Positions 1-7,914 of a stretch of 64,000 bases of DNA are shown one piece after another. Position numbers and translations under genes: made by a program. Under the pieces are notes generated by a model. It was not told where the DNA came from. It saw only the letters and a program-made list of their open reading frames with translations, and made no database searches. Origin of the DNA: Lysinibacillus macroides (GTDB taxonomy: Bacteria; Bacillota; Bacilli; Bacillales_A; Planococcaceae); contig NZ_LGCI01000014.1 in the NCBI RefSeq assembly GCF_001281525.1, forward strand, positions 200,940 through 264,939, read 5' to 3'. Each line of letters opens with the position of its first letter. Within the stretch, counting starts at the first letter, position 1.

Positions 1-72
1 GCGGTCCTTTTCTGAAATTAGCCGTAAAATAATTGCATCCAAGTGTCCTCGGATAATATCACTTCGAACCAT
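1..72 (-). CDS. PadR-family transcriptional regulator (N-terminal 24 codons, cut by window edge)
   Basis: Read on the minus strand, the first 72 bases give an open frame starting MVRSDIIRGHLDAIILRLIS, which matches the beginning of PadR-like winged-helix regulators (helix 1 with a conserved RG-H/D-I-L pattern). An AGGTGA ribosome binding site lies just upstream of the ATG at 72. PadR proteins repress neighbouring genes and often control membrane or efflux proteins. The rest of the gene and its operon lie left of the window, so ligand and targets cannot be seen. The repeated motif just upstream of its start is the natural candidate for its operator. Family assignment rests on 24 residues only. 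Confidence 0.6.
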   Translation of the reverse strand, partial: MVRSDIIRGHLDAIILRLISEKDR

Positions 73-95
73 AAGTCACCTGCTTTAGTTTATTG

Positions 96-148
96 CTCTA
101 TCTGTCAGAGTAATACTAGCAAATATTACTCTACCTGTCAAAGTAATA
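96..148. promoter_or_regulatory. Direct and inverted repeats, likely PadR operator
   Basis: A 20-base unit (CTCTAtCTGTCAgAGTAATA at 96-115, CTCTAcCTGTCAaAGTAATA at 129-148) occurs twice with a 33-base period and two mismatches. Between and within the copies lies an inverted repeat AGTAATA-N8-TATTACT (109-130). This is upstream of the minus-strand PadR start at 72. PadR regulators commonly bind such dyads at their own promoter; autoregulation is inferred. Confidence 0.5.
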
Positions 149-273
149 TCTCTTTATATAGCTAATTTTAAGGAGAGGTATAGATGAGCCATAGCGGAAA
201 TCAACACATTTGTTCTTTTTGATTGTATACTAGTAATTAAGAATAGATTGAGATGTAAAGGTAGGAGAACCAA

Positions 274-3015
274 ATGTTGAATAGACTTAAATTAGGAATA
301 CGCTCCAAGATTACATTAGGTTATATCGTTATAATCCTTTGCTTACTTGCAGCAATTATTATATTAAATCATCAAATTACCTCTTTACAGGAGGAAAGAA
401 ATTATATTATTAAATATGATGCAAAAGTTCAGGAGCTTACGAATAATATTGAGAAATATATATTAGATATGGAATCAAGTCAGCGAGCCTTTATTATTAC
501 GGGTGAACCAAGTTACCTGGAGCCTTATGATAATGCGGCTAAAAGTTGGAAAACTGATTTTAATGATCTTTATCTTCAATTAAAAGAGAAACCAACCCAG
601 CGGGAAAAACTAAAGGAGATAGAGGAGACGATTGAGCATTGGATTGAAACTTCAGGTAATCCAACGATTCAATTTACAAAGGATAATGATACAGCAGCAC
701 TAAATGAATTTTTTAAAGTAGATAATGGGCGCCAAGACATAGAAAAAATGCGTAATTTATTTGAGTCTTTTCGCTCGGCTGAAAATAATTATACACAGGC
801 CAAAGCTCATCAATTAGATAAGAAAAATAGTCAGTTAACGAGTGGTTTATTTGGTATTTTAATTGTTATTTCTACTATTTCTATTATTATAGCTAATGGA
901 ATTTCCCAGTCTATTGTGAAAACGATCACAGAGGTAATGCAAACAATCCAAGAAATTGCAGTGACAAAGGGTAATTTCAAAAGAAGAATTCATGTTAAGA
1001 CGAATGATGAAGTGAATGAGCTTGCTGATGCAACAAATCTATTATTAGAGTCTGTTGAAAAAAGAGAATGGCTGCAAACAAATATTGCTGATATTGTCAA
1101 GAAATACCAAGGTATTTCAGCGATTTCAGGATTGGCGGAGACGTTTCTCTCAGAGGTGGCACAAAAAACAGAAGCTTCCCTTGGTGCATTTTACGTCCGA
1201 GAGGAGATAGAGGATCAAGTACTTTTTGTGAAAAAGGCTACCTTTGCTGATGGAGATGATCTCCTTGGGATAAATAGCTTTAAAATAGGGCAGGGGTTAA
1301 TTGGCCAATGTGCTTTAGAAAAAAGAATATTATTTTATGATAATATACCGCAAAATTATCGTTTAATTCGAACAGGTTTGGCAGAAATGAGGCCTCAAAA
1401 TATTTTATTAGTTCCAATTATTTTTGAAGGCGAAGTAATTGCAGTGGTTGAACTGGCAACAATGACTAGCTTTAATGATTTACAGCAAGAATTGGTGAAG
1501 CAGGTTATTGAAAACTTTGGATTAACGATTAATAGTGTCTTAGGACGTATGGAAATAGTGCGTTTATTGAACGAATCGAGAGCAATGACTGAAGAATTAC
1601 AAGTTCAATCAGAGGAGCTTCAAACACAGTCTGAGGAGCTACAAATGCAGACAGAGGAGCTAACAATCATTAATGAACAGCTTGAAGAACGAACAAAAGA
1701 GGCAGAGTCGAAGTCCAAAGAATTAGAAAAGGCGAAGAAGGAATTAGAGGAAACCGCGGAACAGCTTATCTTAAATTCCAATTATAAATCTGAGTTTTTA
1801 GCCAATATGTCACATGAATTAAGAACACCTTTAAATAGTATTTTGATTTTATCGGAAATGTTAGCAGAAAATAGCCACAATAATTTAACAGACGAGGAAG
1901 CAGAATTCGCTAAGGTTATTCATTCCTCTGGTGAGGATCTGCTGGCACTAATTAATGATATTTTGGATTTATCAAAGGTTGAGGCAGGGAAGCTCGATAT
2001 GATTTTTAATGAAGTAAATATGAACGAGATACCTACCCAAATGGAACATACCTTTGCACCGGTTGCGATAAAGAAAAATTTAGCTTTCTTGATTTCGAAA
2101 GCAAATGACGTTGTGGATATATTCTATACAGATGAAAAAAGATTCCATCAGATATTAAAGAATTTATTATCAAATGCCTTTAAGTTTACCGAAAGTGGCT
2201 CAGTAACCTTAACGATTCAGCAGCTTACACAGCAGCAGCTAACAAGCAATATGCAAGAGGTGAGTGCTGATTGGCTAGAAATTACAGTGTCAGATACGGG
2301 TATAGGCATTCCAAAGAACAAGCATCAGCTTATCTTTGAATCATTCCAACAAGCAGACGGGGCTACTGTGCGGAAATATGGTGGTACAGGATTAGGCTTA
2401 TCGATTTGTAAGGAGTTTGCTAAATTACTTGGTGGTTGGATTACACTACAAAGTGAAGAGGGGCAAGGTAGTAGCTTTACCTTAACGATTCCAAGTTTAC
2501 CAAATGGTATCGAAGAGGAGCAATGTCAGAAGCTCGCTATGAATGAGGTTGCGGTTACAGTTGAGGAAGTTGCATTAATAGAAGAACAGCCACAAGAAAA
2601 AGAAGAAGTTTCTCAGCATGAAGTAGAGGTCTTTCAAGGGAAAAATATTTTAATTGTGGACGATGATCATCGTAATATTTATGCATTAAAAACAGCTCTT
2701 GAAAAAAGAGGAATGAATATTCTTGTTGCCAAGGATGGGCTTGAAAGTATAGAGATTATGCAGGCTAATCATAATGTTGACCTCATTCTTATGGACATTA
2801 TGATGCCAATTATGGATGGCTATGAGGCGATGACCATTATTCGACAACAAATGAAACAAACAGATTTACCAATTATCGCATTGACTGCAAAGGCGATGAA
2901 AAATGATCGTGATAAAGCATTGCAGGCTGGTGCATCTGACTATATTAGTAAGCCATTAAATTTAGATCAATTATTATCGGTTTTAAGAGTATGGCTAGTA
3001 TCTAAAGGGAGTTAA
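274..3015 (+). CDS. Hybrid sensor histidine kinase (CHASE3-HAMP-GAF-HisKA-HATPase-REC)
   Basis: A 913-residue membrane sensor kinase with its own receiver domain. Visible order: transmembrane helix at about 14-31, an extracytoplasmic helical CHASE3 sensor at about 35-180, a second helix at about 188-207, HAMP, a GAF domain at about 280-425, and a Glu/Gln-rich coiled coil (430-500) with repeated EELQ units. The HisKA box SHELRTPLN places the phospho-accepting histidine at 514. The ATPase N box and the G boxes DTGIGIP and GGTGLGLSI follow. The C-terminal receiver has DD near its start, Asp841 as the likely phospho-acceptor and Lys893. The start has the ribosome site GTAGGAGA. The cheR-like gene follows after 5 bases, so the two are co-transcribed. 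The signal sensed is unknown. Confidence 0.93.
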   Translation: MLNRLKLGIRSKITLGYIVIILCLLAAIIILNHQITSLQEERNYIIKYDAKVQELTNNIEKYILDMESSQRAFIITGEPSYLEPYDNAAKSWKTDFNDLYLQLKEKPTQREKLKEIEETIEHWIETSGNPTIQFTKDNDTAALNEFFKVDNGRQDIEKMRNLFESFRSAENNYTQAKAHQLDKKNSQLTSGLFGILIVISTISIIIANGISQSIVKTITEVMQTIQEIAVTKGNFKRRIHVKTNDEVNELADATNLLLESVEKREWLQTNIADIVKKYQGISAISGLAETFLSEVAQKTEASLGAFYVREEIEDQVLFVKKATFADGDDLLGINSFKIGQGLIGQCALEKRILFYDNIPQNYRLIRTGLAEMRPQNILLVPIIFEGEVIAVVELATMTSFNDLQQELVKQVIENFGLTINSVLGRMEIVRLLNESRAMTEELQVQSEELQTQSEELQMQTEELTIINEQLEERTKEAESKSKELEKAKKELEETAEQLILNSNYKSEFLANMSHELRTPLNSILILSEMLAENSHNNLTDEEAEFAKVIHSSGEDLLALINDILDLSKVEAGKLDMIFNEVNMNEIPTQMEHTFAPVAIKKNLAFLISKANDVVDIFYTDEKRFHQILKNLLSNAFKFTESGSVTLTIQQLTQQQLTSNMQEVSADWLEITVSDTGIGIPKNKHQLIFESFQQADGATVRKYGGTGLGLSICKEFAKLLGGWITLQSEEGQGSSFTLTIPSLPNGIEEEQCQKLAMNEVAVTVEEVALIEEQPQEKEEVSQHEVEVFQGKNILIVDDDHRNIYALKTALEKRGMNILVAKDGLESIEIMQANHNVDLILMDIMMPIMDGYEAMTIIRQQMKQTDLPIIALTAKAMKNDRDKALQAGASDYISKPLNLDQLLSVLRVWLVSKGS

Positions 3016-3020
3016 TACAC

Positions 3021-3875
3021 ATGGAACAAATGCAGCCTTTGGAGCAGAAAATACAATTAGATAAGCAAACAAAATTAGAGATTGAGTTGTTACTAGAGGC
3101 TATTTATCGTTTATCAGGTTTTGATTTTCGACAATATAATCGTTCCTCCATTTCACGAAGAATTTATAATAGGATGAAAATAAATAATATCCCAACAATT
3201 TCTCGTGTACTAGAAAAGGTTATTCATGATAAAGCGTTTTTAGAGCAGCTTTTAAACGATTTTTCAATAAATGTTACGGAAATGTTTCGCAATCCTAGCT
3301 TTTTTAAAACCTTTCGCGAAAAGGTAATCCCGTCTTTACGAGACTATCCAGAAATCCGGATATGGCACGCTGGCTGTGCAACAGGTGAGGAAGTATACTC
3401 AATGGCTATTTTGCTTCAAGAAGAAGGGCTTATGGAGAGGGCTATGATTTATGCAACGGATATGAATGAGCAAGTTTTAGAAAAGGCAAAAAAGGGCATC
3501 TTTCCAATCCATAAAATGCAGGCGTATACGAAAAACTACATGCTGGCTGGAGGGGCGCATGCTTTTTCAGAATACTATAAGACTGATTATCAATATGCCT
3601 ACTTCCACCCTACTTTACTGAAAAATATTATTTTTGCTCAGCACAATTTAGTCACAGATCAATCATTTAATGAATTTCATGTTATTTTATGTAGAAATGT
3701 GTTGATTTATTTTTCACCTCAGCTACAAAGTTATGTGCATCAGTTGCTTTATGAAAGCTTAAGTGATCAGGGGTTTTTATGCTTGGGGGATAAAGAAACA
3801 TTGCGATTTGAAGAGGTTATTTCAAACTATGCAGAAATTGCATGTAACGAGAGAATTTATCAAAAAAAGCATTGA
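3021..3875 (+). CDS. CheR-family protein-glutamate methyltransferase
   Basis: A 284-residue CheR-type S-adenosylmethionine-dependent methyltransferase. The N-terminal all-helical part (YRLSGFDFRQYNRSSISRRI) resembles the CheR substrate-binding domain. The SAM-binding motif I is seen in IRIWHAGCATGEEVYSMAI, and NVTEMFRNPSFF is the CheR motif that precedes it. Its ribosome site lies in the 3' end of the hybrid kinase gene, so the two form an operon. Because it sits with a hybrid kinase and opposite a receiver-phosphatase, rather than in a chemotaxis operon, it probably modifies a partner in this signalling set instead of classical chemoreceptors. That role is inference. There is no CheB partner in view. 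Confidence 0.9.
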   Translation: MEQMQPLEQKIQLDKQTKLEIELLLEAIYRLSGFDFRQYNRSSISRRIYNRMKINNIPTISRVLEKVIHDKAFLEQLLNDFSINVTEMFRNPSFFKTFREKVIPSLRDYPEIRIWHAGCATGEEVYSMAILLQEEGLMERAMIYATDMNEQVLEKAKKGIFPIHKMQAYTKNYMLAGGAHAFSEYYKTDYQYAYFHPTLLKNIIFAQHNLVTDQSFNEFHVILCRNVLIYFSPQLQSYVHQLLYESLSDQGFLCLGDKETLRFEEVISNYAEIACNERIYQKKH

Positions 3876-3901
3876 TCATAAAAATCTACTTTACTTTAAA
3901 C

Positions 3902-3952
3902 TGCGCCCCAATTGTTAGATACTATCTAACAATTGAAGGTGCGGTTTTTTTC
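3902..3952. terminator. Bidirectional terminator between convergent genes
   Basis: A 13-base perfect inverted repeat (CAATTGTTAGATA at 3909-3921, with its complement following) is embedded in a longer GC-containing stem and followed by seven T. It serves the cheR-like gene and probably the convergent phosphatase gene. Confidence 0.85.
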
Positions 3953-3955
3953 CAT

Positions 3956-5089
3956 TTAAGAGCTTGCATTTGCTTGAATCATTACTACACACATATCATC
4001 AGGCTGATTTTTTTGTTTGTCCTTTGGCAATAAATTATCAATTAGATTTTGTGAGTATTCCCATTTAGTGGATGTAAGCGCCTGCAAATGTTGCTCTGCC
4101 TCTATTTCACAGGGGCCCATTGCTTCTAAAACACCATCTGTAAACAAAACAATTTGAATATCTTGCTCATATTGAATAAATTGCTTGGACACATCAATTT
4201 CATCAAAAAAGCCGACAGCACAGCTACCTTGGTTTAATGGTATACATGTTTTTTCATCAATGAGTGCGTACCCAGCAGGATGTCCAGCATTTATGTATTC
4301 AACTGTTTTTTCCTTTGTATTAATGACTAAATAAATCGCTGTGAAATAATGGAGATTATTGTCTTTTCCGTCTTGTAAAAGGGTCATATAGCGATTCAGA
4401 TCCTTAATAACAAGCTCCGGATCATTTAATTGTTTCACAGCCTCTCTTAGTACAGAGGAAATAAACATACAAACAAGTGCTGCAGATATACCATGTCCCA
4501 TCATATCTAATAAAATAATGGCATAGCGATGATCGTCTATTTTATGCCAATAATACATATCCCCTGCTAAATTAGAGCATGGTAGATAGGAAACGCCAAT
4601 GCGAATATCCTTTTCATCTAATGGAGGACTCAGTAAGCTTCTCTGTACATGGGTAGCTAAATCGAGTTCATAGGTTATTTTCTTTTCATGCTGTTTGTGC
4701 CAATCTAATTCTGTCTTTAACCGTAGGGCAACTCGAATTCTAGCAAGCAGCTCTGTTTTATTAATCGGTTTTGTAATGTAATCTACGCCACCAATATCTA
4801 ATGCTTCAGCTAGTTTACTTTTATCCTCAAGTGCTGTAACAAATATAATTGGAATATCTTTTAATCTTTCGTTTTGCTGAATACGTTTACAGGCTTCAAT
4901 CCCATCAATTTCTGGCATCATAATATCTAATAAAATTAAATCTACTGTATTTTGTGTATCTAAACGTAAATAATCAAATAGCTCATAGGCGGATGCCAAA
5001 GAAACACAGTTTGTATAACCTGCGCTTTTTAGTATTTTTTCAATGACAAACAAATTGACTTGATTGTCATCTACTAGAAGAATGGTCAT
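3956..5089 (-). CDS. Response regulator with SpoIIE/PP2C serine phosphatase domain (RsbU-like)
   Basis: A 377-residue fusion of an N-terminal receiver (Asp55 in LILLDIMMPE, DD at 7-8, Lys in the TKPI motif) and a C-terminal PP2C-type SpoIIE phosphatase domain. The phosphatase metal-binding motifs are visible as NLAGDMY, LLDMMGHGISAAL, NAGHPAGY and FTDGVLEAMG. Such proteins dephosphorylate anti-anti-sigma factors in partner-switching pathways, for example general stress control. Phosphotransfer to the receiver would come from a kinase such as the neighbouring hybrid enzyme. No anti-sigma or anti-anti-sigma gene is nearby, so the target is unknown. The start is preceded by AAGGGGAAA. It converges on the kinase-cheR operon across a shared terminator. 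Confidence 0.9.
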   Translation of the reverse strand: MTILLVDDNQVNLFVIEKILKSAGYTNCVSLASAYELFDYLRLDTQNTVDLILLDIMMPEIDGIEACKRIQQNERLKDIPIIFVTALEDKSKLAEALDIGGVDYITKPINKTELLARIRVALRLKTELDWHKQHEKKITYELDLATHVQRSLLSPPLDEKDIRIGVSYLPCSNLAGDMYYWHKIDDHRYAIILLDMMGHGISAALVCMFISSVLREAVKQLNDPELVIKDLNRYMTLLQDGKDNNLHYFTAIYLVINTKEKTVEYINAGHPAGYALIDEKTCIPLNQGSCAVGFFDEIDVSKQFIQYEQDIQIVLFTDGVLEAMGPCEIEAEQHLQALTSTKWEYSQNLIDNLLPKDKQKNQPDDMCVVMIQANASS

Positions 5090-5204
5090 AGTTATTTCCC
5101 CTTACTCTGATTGATTTGGCATGCATCTCAATTATTATTAATTCTATTATTATACAAAACATTAGTGAGTAAGGGTATTTTGATGATCTAAAAGTATAGG
5201 GAAT

Positions 5205-6212
5205 TTAACTTTTTGCTTTTTTAAACCCTTGATAAATATCAAATGCATTGGCTAAAACGGTAATAATAATACTAACAAGTAAAATTTTATCTATGGTAAA
5301 AGTCACTTTTGCTGAAGTCGTTTCGATAATAGCTGCAATGTAAGGAATAGCGGCACTATGAAGGATATCAGGGTGAATGGCTATTAGGATAAAAACAATG
5401 GTTCCTAGAATTTGAAGCAGTGCATTCATGATGGCAATGGGCATTGTCCATTGACCTGTACGCCATTTTAAAAATACTAAAATAAGACTTAAGAGGATAC
5501 AGCATAAAATGATTGGAGCAAATAGGAACAAAACATGTTGATTGAAGATGGGCATAACATATTTTAAGCTGCCATTATCATTCGTAGTATAAATGCCTAA
5601 TAGACGATTGGCATTCCAATAAACAAAAGAAAAAATAGCGATTCCTATAAGGCTGAAAATAGCTTCACTTAAAGAAATAACCTTTTCTTTAGGAATAATT
5701 TTAATGTCTGCTAAATCCTCAGGTGTCCATTGCTTCGTATTTGGGATAAAGGGCAATTGAATAGTGTCCTTGCCAAATCGGTCAATCACAAGAAAAATAA
5801 CTGTAATCCAAAACAATACATGAAATAACACAGAAAAAATAGCGATAATGGTCATGGTAAAGGCTGAAATAACTGCAGAAAGGAGCGCCTCATTTCCTGT
5901 ATAAAGCATAACCTTCTCGATAATTTGAACAACAATTGTAATAAAAATGGCCCAAGGTATAGCGAGTTTCAATGTTCTTATATATTGGTCATAAACGTTG
6001 ACGCTCATAAAAAAACGAGGTATCTTCTGATAGCTTGCAGCAACCTCTACAGGGCTTCCAAGCTTTTTTAGTGCTGCCTTCACCTCTGCTTCTGAATATT
6101 CCTGTGGTAGCATAGCTTCAATGCTAGCCTTTAACTCAAGCCTTACTTCTTCACGCTTATTTTTATGGAGTCTTTTCGTTACTTCATCAATATAAATATC
6201 CATTAAAGTCAT
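5205..6212 (-). CDS. HAAS-domain multipass membrane protein
   Basis: A 335-residue protein whose first 65 residues form a soluble helical region (DIYIDEVTKRLHKNKREEV, then LKKLGSPVEVAASYQ) typical of the HAAS signalling domain (DUF1700-like). It is followed by about seven hydrophobic segments. HAAS proteins are usually paired with a PadR regulator; a PadR gene lies 5 kb away at the window edge but not adjacent, so linkage is not shown. The start at 6212 has GAGGAGG nine bases upstream; an in-frame ATG three codons later is also possible. No enzymatic motif is visible. Function unknown; a membrane-located sensor or accessory role is a guess. Confidence 0.75.
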   Translation of the reverse strand: MTLMDIYIDEVTKRLHKNKREEVRLELKASIEAMLPQEYSEAEVKAALKKLGSPVEVAASYQKIPRFFMSVNVYDQYIRTLKLAIPWAIFITIVVQIIEKVMLYTGNEALLSAVISAFTMTIIAIFSVLFHVLFWITVIFLVIDRFGKDTIQLPFIPNTKQWTPEDLADIKIIPKEKVISLSEAIFSLIGIAIFSFVYWNANRLLGIYTTNDNGSLKYVMPIFNQHVLFLFAPIILCCILLSLILVFLKWRTGQWTMPIAIMNALLQILGTIVFILIAIHPDILHSAAIPYIAAIIETTSAKVTFTIDKILLVSIIITVLANAFDIYQGFKKAKS

Positions 6213-6424
6213 TGATGGATGCCTCCTCGATCATTAAATTTTAAGCTTATTCAATTATAGTGGTAATATATGTTATTGTGGGGTATGAAAATGAATATAA
6301 AATATTTTTAAACGATATGCCAAGCTTCGAAAATGGAGGGGAACGAGTGAGGCCTATATAAAGGAACAGGATTTTTTAACATTTGTAAATATTGTTGTAG
6401 GAGCTTAACGCTAACAAAAGAGCG

Positions 6425-6465
6425 GTTGCAAAATAGGAGCAATTCATTTAATGCTCTTTTTTTAT
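6425..6465. terminator. Weak hairpin with T-run next to psiE 3' end
   Basis: GAGCA and TGCTC enclose a ten-base loop and are followed by seven T on the plus strand. On the minus strand the same stem overlaps the end of psiE. The stem is short, so the call is tentative. Confidence 0.35.
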
Positions 6466-6903
6466 AAAAAGCGATGAACGTGTGGGTCTTTCAAGCGGTG
6501 TGATATTAATAATAAAGTAACTGATGATCAGTATAAGAATAATCAAAGAATACATTAAAGTGTTAAGAGGATGATCGTGTTCAACAATAATTAAACGAAC
6601 CATGGCTGTAATACCGATATAGATAAAATAGCGAAGCGGAAAATGATAATTCTCTTTAAAATATTTAATAATCATTGTGATAAATTCAAAATACAAAAAG
6701 AAAATAAGAATATTAGCAAGGAATAGCTTATAATCGCCCTCTTCCTTAGAAAATATTAAGATTTTCAGAAATTCTATAAGCTCTTTAAATAGCAAAAAGG
6801 ACAGGATAAGGGCTAATAGGATAAGACAGGCATTGAGAAAAAGTTGTAGAGACTTTGGAATAGCCTTTATAAGCTGTAAATATGTTGAATTTTTTTGATG
6901 CAT
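6448..6903 (-). CDS. psiE: PsiE-family membrane protein
   Basis: About 151 residues with four transmembrane helices and the conserved core FFLYFEFITMIIKYFKENYH then PLRYFIYIGITAMVRLIIV, which is characteristic of the phosphate-starvation-inducible PsiE family. The open frame extends upstream, but the methionine at 6903 (MHQKN) is preceded by GGGAGG at proper spacing and the extra 17 residues have no ribosome site, so I place the start there. The biochemical role of PsiE is not established. It appears to be transcribed alone. Confidence 0.85.
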   Translation of the reverse strand: MHQKNSTYLQLIKAIPKSLQLFLNACLILLALILSFLLFKELIEFLKILIFSKEEGDYKLFLANILIFFLYFEFITMIIKYFKENYHFPLRYFIYIGITAMVRLIIVEHDHPLNTLMYSLIILILIISYFIINITPLERPTRSSLFIKKEH

Positions 6904-7261
6904 ACAATTCCTCCCGTTCATTGTTAGAAATATTTCCAGTTCATTATATGACATTATGATATAAATATAACAATTTACTGTAAACTTCTGTTTTCCCTTT
7001 TGTAAAGTTTTAGTTTATTTTTCGCTTTGATTCAGAACTAGGCTTCTACTTCGCTAGGTGGTGAGATGGGTGTATGCTTTCGACGCCTATGAAAATCAAG
7101 AGAAAAGCCCAGACATATATCATAAACTTTTCCCCTGCATGCTCGAAAAATCCATAAGCTATTACGCAAATGTATAATTGGTAAAAGAAAATTTTCAAAA
7201 TAATTTACTGGTATGCTAAAATAGATATGCATGAATATAAAATTTAAAAGGGGTTTTTAAA
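6904..7261. other. Intergenic region without a supported gene
   Basis: This 358-bp stretch lies between divergently transcribed psiE and the 74-residue gene. An open frame of 64 codons on the minus strand (7038-7232) has no ribosome site and an unlikely composition, so I do not call it. The promoters of both genes must lie here, but I see no clear -35/-10 pair. Confidence 0.5.
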
Positions 7262-7486
7262 ATGGCAAAATCTGCGAAATCTGATGCGAAAATTACACCA
7301 GAACGTTTAGAAGAAGCATTAAATGTCCGTGATCGTCTTATTATTGAACTACTTGTACAAGTGCTTGATGAAAAGCTAGTAATTGAGCGCCCTGTATTAC
7401 GTGAACGTCTAGGAAACCTTGTAGGCCTTTCTGAACATGATGCAGAATTAAAGGAAACACTTTACGCACTCATTAACAAACTTTGA
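7262..7486 (+). CDS. Small conserved-looking protein of unknown function (74 residues)
   Basis: Encodes a 74-residue, charged, probably all-helical protein (for example ERLEEALNVRDRLIIELLVQ), with no signal peptide or membrane segment. The ribosome site AAAAGGGG precedes ATG at 7262. I do not recognise the family. The stop codon TGA lies inside the TTTGAA that begins the structured element at 7483 onward, so the present 3' end may have been set, or slightly altered, by that insertion. It stands alone as a transcription unit. Confidence 0.65.
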   Translation: MAKSAKSDAKITPERLEEALNVRDRLIIELLVQVLDEKLVIERPVLRERLGNLVGLSEHDAELKETLYALINKL

Positions 7487-7862
7487 ACTACCCACTTGTA
7501 GAAGTGTGGGATTCCTGCGAATACTAGACCAACGACTAGCTATATTAGCAGGCTTTACCTGTAGTCCTACGGTGGAAAACTTGCAATGATTGTACGTTGG
7601 ATTCAGATGTCTAGCGTACTGCTTGGTTTTTGCTTTTCGGCTAGACAGAGCGATAGAATATTGAAGATTTTACGTAACAGACGAACTTTCCTGTTACCAC
7701 CTCATATCTTCAATTTTCAAAGAACAATCTGGACAGGTTCATTGCAGCACATACGTTCTAATTGAGCAGAAATTTAGGCTAACGCCTACGGACATTCATC
7801 TTCCACTTACTCACAGGGCTATCTCCTTCACGTTCTTTAAAGTGGGAGTCTTCTGTCGGAAA
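7483..7862 (-). mobile_element. Hairpin-rich non-autonomous element, probably IS200/IS605-derived (no TnpA/TnpB)
   Basis: About 375 bp with no credible reading frame but many stems. At the left (minus-strand 3') end is a CCCA-CTT...AAG-TGGG hairpin at 7491-7510 next to TTTGAA (minus strand: TTCAAA), which looks like the right-end hairpin and terminal TTCAA of IS605-type elements. Inside are GTCTAGC/GCTAGAC (7609-7615, 7640-7646), nested ATTGAAGAT/ATCTTCAAT (7660-7668, 7706-7714) around GTAACAG/CTGTTAC (7674-7680, 7691-7697), and TAGGC-TAAC-GCCTA (7775-7788). A CTCC..CAC/GTG-GGAG hairpin (7823-7848) is near the other end. I read it as a TnpB-less derivative that could still encode an omega-RNA-like transcript on the minus strand. 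Exact ends are uncertain, and another structured RNA class is possible. Confidence 0.5.
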
Positions 7863-7873
7863 ATAACAAAAAT

Positions 7874-7911
7874 AAAAAGAATGCTACAGACAATGTGTAG
7901 CATTCTTTTTT
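7874..7911. terminator. Terminator of the sCache chemoreceptor gene
   Basis: A stem of 15 bases per arm (AAAAAGAATGCTACA at 7874-7888 and its complement at 7896-7910) with a short loop, T-rich on both strands. It lies directly after the minus-strand chemoreceptor stop. Confidence 0.85.
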
Positions 7912-7914
7912 ATG

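Noticed and set aside
184-222. 12-codon frame with AGGAGAGG upstream of the hybrid kinase
   Set aside because: Good ribosome site, but very short, with no conserved feature; could be a leader peptide, though nothing else supports it.
7038-7232. 64-codon minus-strand frame upstream of the 74-residue gene
   Set aside because: No ribosome site, odd composition, and it would overlap the promoter region of the plus-strand gene.
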